Source of the DNA: Paraeggerthella sp964369725
Lineage (GTDB): Bacteria > Actinomycetota > Coriobacteriia > Coriobacteriales > Eggerthellaceae
Reading direction: 5' to 3'
DNA length: 46,659 bases
NCBI GenBank assembly: GCA_964369725.1
Contig: CAYJGC010000008.1
Span: forward strand, 1 to 46,659
Position numbers and translations under genes: made by a program. The number at the start of each line of letters is the position of its first letter. The stretch's first letter is position 1. This document shows, in pieces, positions 42,589-46,659 of this stretch. Below the pieces are notes generated by a model. The model had not been told where the DNA came from. It worked only from the letters and a program-made list of their open reading frames with translations, and did not search any database.

Positions 42589-43386
42589 CTACAGAAAAGA
42601 GTCCATAAGGGCAATAAGGTTTTCTTGACTTGTTTTGTTGTAGGCTGCTGGATGGGGTTGCGAGAAGACGCCATAATCATTGTCAAAATACAAGCCATTT
42701 GCTTTGTCAAACTCGTTAGACACAGCTGCACGTATCTCAATATCAGCGCCGATATCAAGAGAGTAACCTTCGCGATTATAGGCTTGTTTTACCATCTTGC
42801 TACCTAAAAATGATTTAGGGTTGAGGGCAATGATGCTCGGTCCCGGAGGGTGTTCTTCCGCTAAGGCAAACCCCCACATTATGAGTGCCAACTTGCTTTG
42901 CGCGTATGCGTCTCCCTGAGAAAGAGGCATGCCGTTTTCAATTGCAGCAAAATCTACCGGAGCTTGAGCTGCGGACGATATGTTGACTATGCGGCTTTCT
43001 TCGTTGAAAAGAGGCATGAGCTTTTTCGTGAGAATATAGGGTGCAAAGGTGTTTACAACAAAACGCACGTCGTAGCCATCGGGTGTAGTGTTTTCTCGGG
43101 GGCTTGTGACATACAAGCCGGCATTGTTGATTAGCGTGTCAATGTGACCCACCTGAACTTTTACTTCTTCAGACATAGTTTTTACTTGTGATATGACGGA
43201 AAAGTCTGCTGCAAAAGTATGGATACGAGCTTCTTTACTTATTTCTTGCAGGCTCTTTTTGAGCGCTTCAAGTTTTTGTAAGTCGCGTCCATGAAGCAAG
43301 AGCGTGTGCCCTTCTGCGGCGAGTCTTTTTGCAGTTTCTTGGCCAATGCCGTCGGTTGCTCCCGTTAGTAAAATTACCTTACTCAT
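42589..43386 (-). CDS. Short-chain dehydrogenase/reductase
   Basis: The 265-residue protein starts MSKVILLTGATDGIGQETAKRL with the SDR cofactor motif TGxxxGIG. It has INNAGLY in the fold, the catalytic YAQSK, and HGRDLQK, which suggests NADP use. The layout resembles the retinol dehydrogenase/WWOX-like SDR group. AGGAG precedes the start. It follows the radical SAM gene by eight bases on the minus strand, so the two are co-transcribed. The substrate is unknown. Confidence 0.88.
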   Translation of the reverse strand: MSKVILLTGATDGIGQETAKRLAAEGHTLLLHGRDLQKLEALKKSLQEISKEARIHTFAADFSVISQVKTMSEEVKVQVGHIDTLINNAGLYVTSPRENTTPDGYDVRFVVNTFAPYILTKKLMPLFNEESRIVNISSAAQAPVDFAAIENGMPLSQGDAYAQSKLALIMWGFALAEEHPPGPSIIALNPKSFLGSKMVKQAYNREGYSLDIGADIEIRAAVSNEFDKANGLYFDNDYGVFSQPHPAAYNKTSQENLIALMDSFL

Positions 43387-43394
43387 AGTTTCTC

Positions 43395-44270
43395 CTAAAT
43401 ATTTGCACGCTGATACGTAGAGTCTAAAATGCTTGGGTCTATGGATCTCATTTCCTCTTTAAGGATTTTAATAACTTGTTTTTTCTGAGATAGTGGCGCA
43501 TTTATTGGAATCAGATTGTAGAAATGAGCGCCAAAAAAATATGCATCGGTAAAGTTTAGCTGCTCAAGCAAATTGATCTCTTCTTCAATCTTTTCACGCT
43601 CGCTACACTCAATAAAAGATCCCTCACTGCGCATTTTCTCAAGAGGCGTTCCTTTTGAAACAGACGTTGTCATAAGGGACACCAAGTAAGGAGGAAATGT
43701 ATTAAGAAGTTCAGCGGTTTGTTTGATATGGATGTCGCCTTTACCTTTTCCTGCAACGCCTGTCATGATGATGGCATCCCATTCAAATCCCGCGTGTACT
43801 AATTTCTCAATGTTCTCATAAGCTTCCTGCGCGGAAAATCCCTTATTCATTTGGGCCAATGCAGGATCATAGGCAGATTCTAGTCCAATATGAAGTTGGT
43901 TAAATTTCAACGCCCGTAGCTCTTTGAGTTCCTCCACAGACTTACGCATTAAAGACTTTATAGAAGCGTAGCAGGTGATAGTCTCGATTTCGGGAAAATA
44001 GGAGTTTATTAACGCGCCGATACGAATTAGTTTTTTAACTGGCAAGATAAAGGGTTCTCCATTGACCAAAAATAGGCGTTTTACCTTCCCGTAGGTATCT
44101 TTGAGCTCTTGTAAATCTTGCTCAATAAACTCAAGAGAGGAAACTTGGAAGCGTGTCTCTTGATACATGGTACAAAATGAGCATTTGTTGTGAGAACAGC
44201 CTGCGGTAATCTCAAGTAGTGGAGTTTGTGCTTCGATGGGGTGGCGGTATACTTGTCCGGTGTAGTGCAT
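43395..44270 (-). CDS. Radical SAM protein
   Basis: The 291-residue protein has the SAM-cluster motif CSHNKCSFC (Cys-x4-Cys-x2-Cys) near residue 24, followed by a TIM-barrel pattern with LFLVNGEPFILP, FNQLHIGLESAYD and DAIIMTGVAGKGKGD. The spacing CX4CX2C differs from the commonest CX3CX2C, a variant seen in some radical SAM groups. No extra domain is present. It leads a two-gene operon with the SDR. The product is unknown. Confidence 0.82.
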   Translation of the reverse strand: MHYTGQVYRHPIEAQTPLLEITAGCSHNKCSFCTMYQETRFQVSSLEFIEQDLQELKDTYGKVKRLFLVNGEPFILPVKKLIRIGALINSYFPEIETITCYASIKSLMRKSVEELKELRALKFNQLHIGLESAYDPALAQMNKGFSAQEAYENIEKLVHAGFEWDAIIMTGVAGKGKGDIHIKQTAELLNTFPPYLVSLMTTSVSKGTPLEKMRSEGSFIECSEREKIEEEINLLEQLNFTDAYFFGAHFYNLIPINAPLSQKKQVIKILKEEMRSIDPSILDSTYQRANI

Positions 44271-44362
44271 AATGTGCTACCTTTTCTTTGTTAGGTTGTG
44301 GGAGGTGGGACACTCCCGTGCTTTCCCTGCTAGATTACGGTAGCTTAAAGAGGGAATCAATT

Positions 44363-44680
44363 ATGGATATTATTGTCACTAGGGGCAAATATGTCCGTGA
44401 TGCATGTTTGCGTGTAGCTTTTTGGGCGTACATGGATTCTCGTGTGATTGTCCCCGCTTCTGATGAAGAAGTTTTCCATGCAGTTGTATTTAGGCATACT
44501 TTTGACACGATTGCCCCTCTCCAAAGCCATTGCCATAGCCAGAGCGGCTGTAATTTAGGCATACTTTTGACGCGATTGCCCTCCTGTATACCCGTACGGT
44601 CTAGCATCTCGTTGGTCTCTCGTTATAGTCCAAGCCGAACCTTTGACACGATTGCCTTCCTGTCCAACCGTACGGTCTAG
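44363..44680 (+). CDS. Doubtful small ORF running into the repeat region
   Basis: ATG 44363, with GAGGG upstream, opens MDIIVTRGKYVRDACLRVAFWAYMDSR, which looks protein-like for about 45 residues. The frame then runs through direct repeats, where it becomes low quality. It may be a genuine short gene, a truncated gene or chance. No family is recognised. Confidence 0.25.
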   Translation: MDIIVTRGKYVRDACLRVAFWAYMDSRVIVPASDEEVFHAVVFRHTFDTIAPLQSHCHSQSGCNLGILLTRLPSCIPVRSSISLVSRYSPSRTFDTIAFLSNRTV

Positions 44681-44735
44681 CATCTCGTTATGGTTCAGGT
44701 GTACCTTCGACAAGATTGTCCTGGTTGCGGATCAA
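44491..44735 (+). repeat. Degenerate tandem repeats next to the assembly gap
   Basis: A core TTTGACRCGATTGCC occurs at 44501-44515, 44566-44580 and 44642-44656, with a diverged copy at 44706-44720, spaced 64-76 bases apart. A second shared part, CCGTACGGTCTAGCATCTCG, appears at 44592 and 44668. Units are about 65-76 bases with variable spacers. No coding role is apparent. Confidence 0.75.
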
Positions 44736-44835
44736 NNNNNNNNNNNNNNNNNNNNNNNNNNNNNNNNNNNNNNNNNNNNNNNNNNNNNNNNNNNNNNNNN
44801 NNNNNNNNNNNNNNNNNNNNNNNNNNNNNNNNNNN
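44736..44835. other. Assembly gap of 100 Ns
   Basis: Exactly 100 undetermined bases. The 55 bases before the gap (44681-44735) are identical to the 55 bases after it (44836-44890), so the two contig ends probably overlap or carry a collapsed repeat. The true distance is unknown. Confidence 0.98.
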
Positions 44836-44910
44836 CATCTCGTTATGGTTCAGGTGTACCTTCGACAAGATTGTCCTGGTTGCGGATCAAGAATGCTTGC
44901 TCACCATGGA

Positions 44911-45261
44911 TTATTCGCAGGTTATGTTGGCGTAGTGATAGAGTTGATTGTAGCGATTGCCCCATTCGGTAAGAGCATTTAAAACGGGCAACACTTCGCG
45001 ACCAACCGAAGTAAGAGAATACTCAACACGTAACACTTTTTCATCAAAAACTTCGCGATTGATAAGATTAGATGCTTCGAGCGCGCGAAGTTCTCGGGAC
45101 AGCACGCGTTCGCTTATGTCGGGGAGAAGACGCTTGAGTTCGCCGTAGCGCAACTTTTCATTATTGCCAATGTGAAAGATTAAAATTGGCTTCCATTTCC
45201 CCCCAATCAAATCCAGGGTAAGTTCCATATTGCAGTGAAATACTTTGGAGGCTTGTTCCAT
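44911..45261 (-). CDS. HxlR-family winged-helix regulator
   Basis: The 116-residue protein has the HxlR pattern: an early Cys (VFHCNMELTLDLIGGKWKPILIFHI), then RYGELKRLLPDISERVLSRELRALEASNLI, and a wing with VEYSLTSVGREVLPVLNAL. AAAGGAG precedes the ATG. HxlR regulators often sense reactive electrophiles or oxidants through the N-terminal Cys and usually repress a divergent gene; the divergent neighbour here is trpS, about 230 bases away, an unlikely target. Its real target may lie beyond the assembly gap. Confidence 0.9.
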   Translation of the reverse strand: MEQASKVFHCNMELTLDLIGGKWKPILIFHIGNNEKLRYGELKRLLPDISERVLSRELRALEASNLINREVFDEKVLRVEYSLTSVGREVLPVLNALTEWGNRYNQLYHYANITCE

Positions 45262-45492
45262 GGGGTGCTCCTTTGTTGCTACTTAGTTTGAGCGTATTCT
45301 ACTTGTTTTTGCGCAGGTTAGGTAATTTTGAAGAAAGTTAGCTCATAATTTCACGGTTATGAATAGAATTTAGCAGCTTAAAGTCGATGATATTGAGCAG
45401 CTTTGTCACGTGTAAAACCGCTATACTAGAGTGATGCATAAATGCCAAGAGACAGGCTTTGAGTAAGAAAAAGAGATTACGATAGGATAGAT

Positions 45493-46539
45493 ATGAGTAT
45501 TGATAGTTTTGAAACAAGCAAAAAACGTAGTGATGAAATCCGTGCTGATTTTGCTCTCCATCCAGAAAAGTACACCATGTTGACGGGGGATCGCCCAACA
45601 GGCCGTTTGCATTTAGGACACTACTTTGGGACTATTCGCGAGCGTGTGGCATTGCAGAACATGGGCATTGCTACCCGAGTAATCATTGCTGATTATCAGG
45701 TTATCACTGATCGCGACTCAACGGAGCAGATTCGCGACAATGTGTATAACATGGTTATTGATTATTTAGCATGCGGTCTTGACCCAGAAAAAACAGTCAT
45801 TTTTACTCATTCTGCAATACCTGCTCTCAACCAGTTAATGCTGCCTTTTTTGTCACTCGTAACCGAATCCGAATTGCAACGCAATCCTACGGTTAAATCT
45901 GAAATGGACGCTTCGGGACATGCTTTAACAGGCCTTTTGCTCACCTATCCTGTGCATCAAGCGTGCGATATTTTATTTTGTAAGGGCAATATTGTGCCGG
46001 TAGGCAAAGACCAATTGCCTCATATTGAGCAAACGCGACTCATTGCACGCCGCTTTAATGAGCGTTTTGGACAGGTGTTTCCTGAACCTGAGGGCGTATT
46101 GAATGATGCGGTTGAAATCCCCGGGCTTGATGGTCGCAAAATGTCTAAGAGTTACGGAAATGCTATTGCTCTTTCTCTTTCAGATGCAGAAACGGCTAAG
46201 TTAATCAAAAAATCTCAAACTGACTCTGATCGTATGATTACATATGACAAAGAGAATCGCCCCGGCGTTTCGGCACTGCTCACAACAGCGGCGTTGTGTA
46301 CGGGTCGCAACGAAGTTGAGATTGCCGAAGAGATTGGTGATGGCGGTTCAGGTACGCTTAAAAAGTATGTGACCGAAAGTGTTAATGGTTTCTTGGCCCC
46401 CATTCGTGAACGTAGGGCAGAGCTTGAGCAGGATATGGGATATATTAAAGAAGTGCTTCACGACGGCAATCGCCGAGCTAATGCTATTGCAGAGGCAACT
46501 CTTCAAGAGGTTCGCGAAGCTATGAAGATGACGTATTAA
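45493..46539 (+). CDS. trpS: Tryptophanyl-tRNA synthetase
   Basis: The 348-residue class I synthetase charges tRNA-Trp. The HIGH-type motif appears as TGRLHLGHYFG, and the KMSKS motif is intact in GRKMSKSYGNA. Conserved DYQVITDRDS and VGKDQLPHIEQTR fit TrpRS, and the length is normal. The gene is complete. No T-box leader is visible in the roughly 90 bases with promoter-like sequence. After the stop, 46540-46659 shows no clear feature. Confidence 0.95.
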   Translation: MSIDSFETSKKRSDEIRADFALHPEKYTMLTGDRPTGRLHLGHYFGTIRERVALQNMGIATRVIIADYQVITDRDSTEQIRDNVYNMVIDYLACGLDPEKTVIFTHSAIPALNQLMLPFLSLVTESELQRNPTVKSEMDASGHALTGLLLTYPVHQACDILFCKGNIVPVGKDQLPHIEQTRLIARRFNERFGQVFPEPEGVLNDAVEIPGLDGRKMSKSYGNAIALSLSDAETAKLIKKSQTDSDRMITYDKENRPGVSALLTTAALCTGRNEVEIAEEIGDGGSGTLKKYVTESVNGFLAPIRERRAELEQDMGYIKEVLHDGNRRANAIAEATLQEVREAMKMTY

Positions 46540-46659
46540 GCGATACGTTTTAGGAGAAAGGGTAGCGGAAGGGCTTGAAGATTACTTCTTGTTTGCACGC
46601 TACCGCTTTCAGTTGGGCTAAATGAGGCTGCTAAAAATTTTTGAAAACTGTATTGCCAA

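Noticed and set aside
44491..44890. CRISPR array
   Set aside because: Units are degenerate, about 65-76 bases apart with shared spacers, and no cas genes are present.
45262..45492. T-box leader for trpS
   Set aside because: The space is short and I see no specifier stem or conserved T-box sequence.

Overview
This window looks like a chromosomal segment from an anaerobic actinobacterium of the class Coriobacteriia, most likely an AT-leaning member of Eggerthellaceae. That placement is an inference. It rests on three bis-MGD molybdopterin oxidoreductases in about 28 kb, a LuxR-type regulator fused to a polytopic membrane domain, a large BadF/HgdC-type activase, and small Fe-S partner proteins, combined with a Gram-positive-style LexA box and ruvCAB order. 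No rRNA, tRNA, CRISPR, phage or insertion sequence was recognised.

Layout. 1-2562: a DUF554 membrane protein and a LysR regulator, with strong inverted repeats on either side of the regulator. 2799-9315, module A: an OFA-type MFS carrier, a zinc-ribbon microprotein, a DASS/SLC13-like carrier, a cytoplasmic molybdopterin oxidoreductase, its small Fe-S protein and a second zinc-ribbon protein. 9342-14687: a tandem activase split over two overlapping genes, an orphan DnaA/Hda-like AAA+ ATPase and a convergent Cys-rich protein. 14870-22446, module B: a membrane LuxR regulator, a trigger-factor-C-like chaperone, a zinc-ribbon protein, a second molybdopterin oxidoreductase, its Fe-S protein, another zinc-ribbon protein and a close paralogue of the module A DASS carrier. 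22540-24804: a RimI-like acetyltransferase and two convergent DMT carriers. 25069-30564 (minus strand): a YnjB-like ABC importer operon followed by a PadR regulator and a PhnP-like metallo-hydrolase. 30888-35321, module C: a complete three-subunit complex (catalytic, four-cluster Fe-S, NrfD anchor) whose catalytic subunit carries an unusual C-terminal octapeptide-repeat extension. 35348-46659: housekeeping genes (serA, bfr, yebC, ruvCAB, csp, trpS) with an SDR, a radical SAM protein, an HxlR regulator and a repeat-rich stretch broken by 100 Ns.

How it fits together. Modules A and B share one plan: a regulator, a dedicated carrier, a Tat-less Mo/W enzyme, a minimal 8-9-Cys Fe-S protein, and very small Cys-rich proteins with shared FRPP and PKPPT motifs. 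This resembles the cytoplasmic dehydroxylase/transhydroxylase/acetylene-hydratase branch of the DMSO reductase superfamily, used by gut anaerobes on imported aromatic or organic-acid substrates. The substrates cannot be read from sequence. The best candidates for undescribed biology are the zinc-ribbon microprotein family, the TF-C-like and DnaA-like accessory proteins, and the OCRE-like octapeptide repeats on the module C enzyme.
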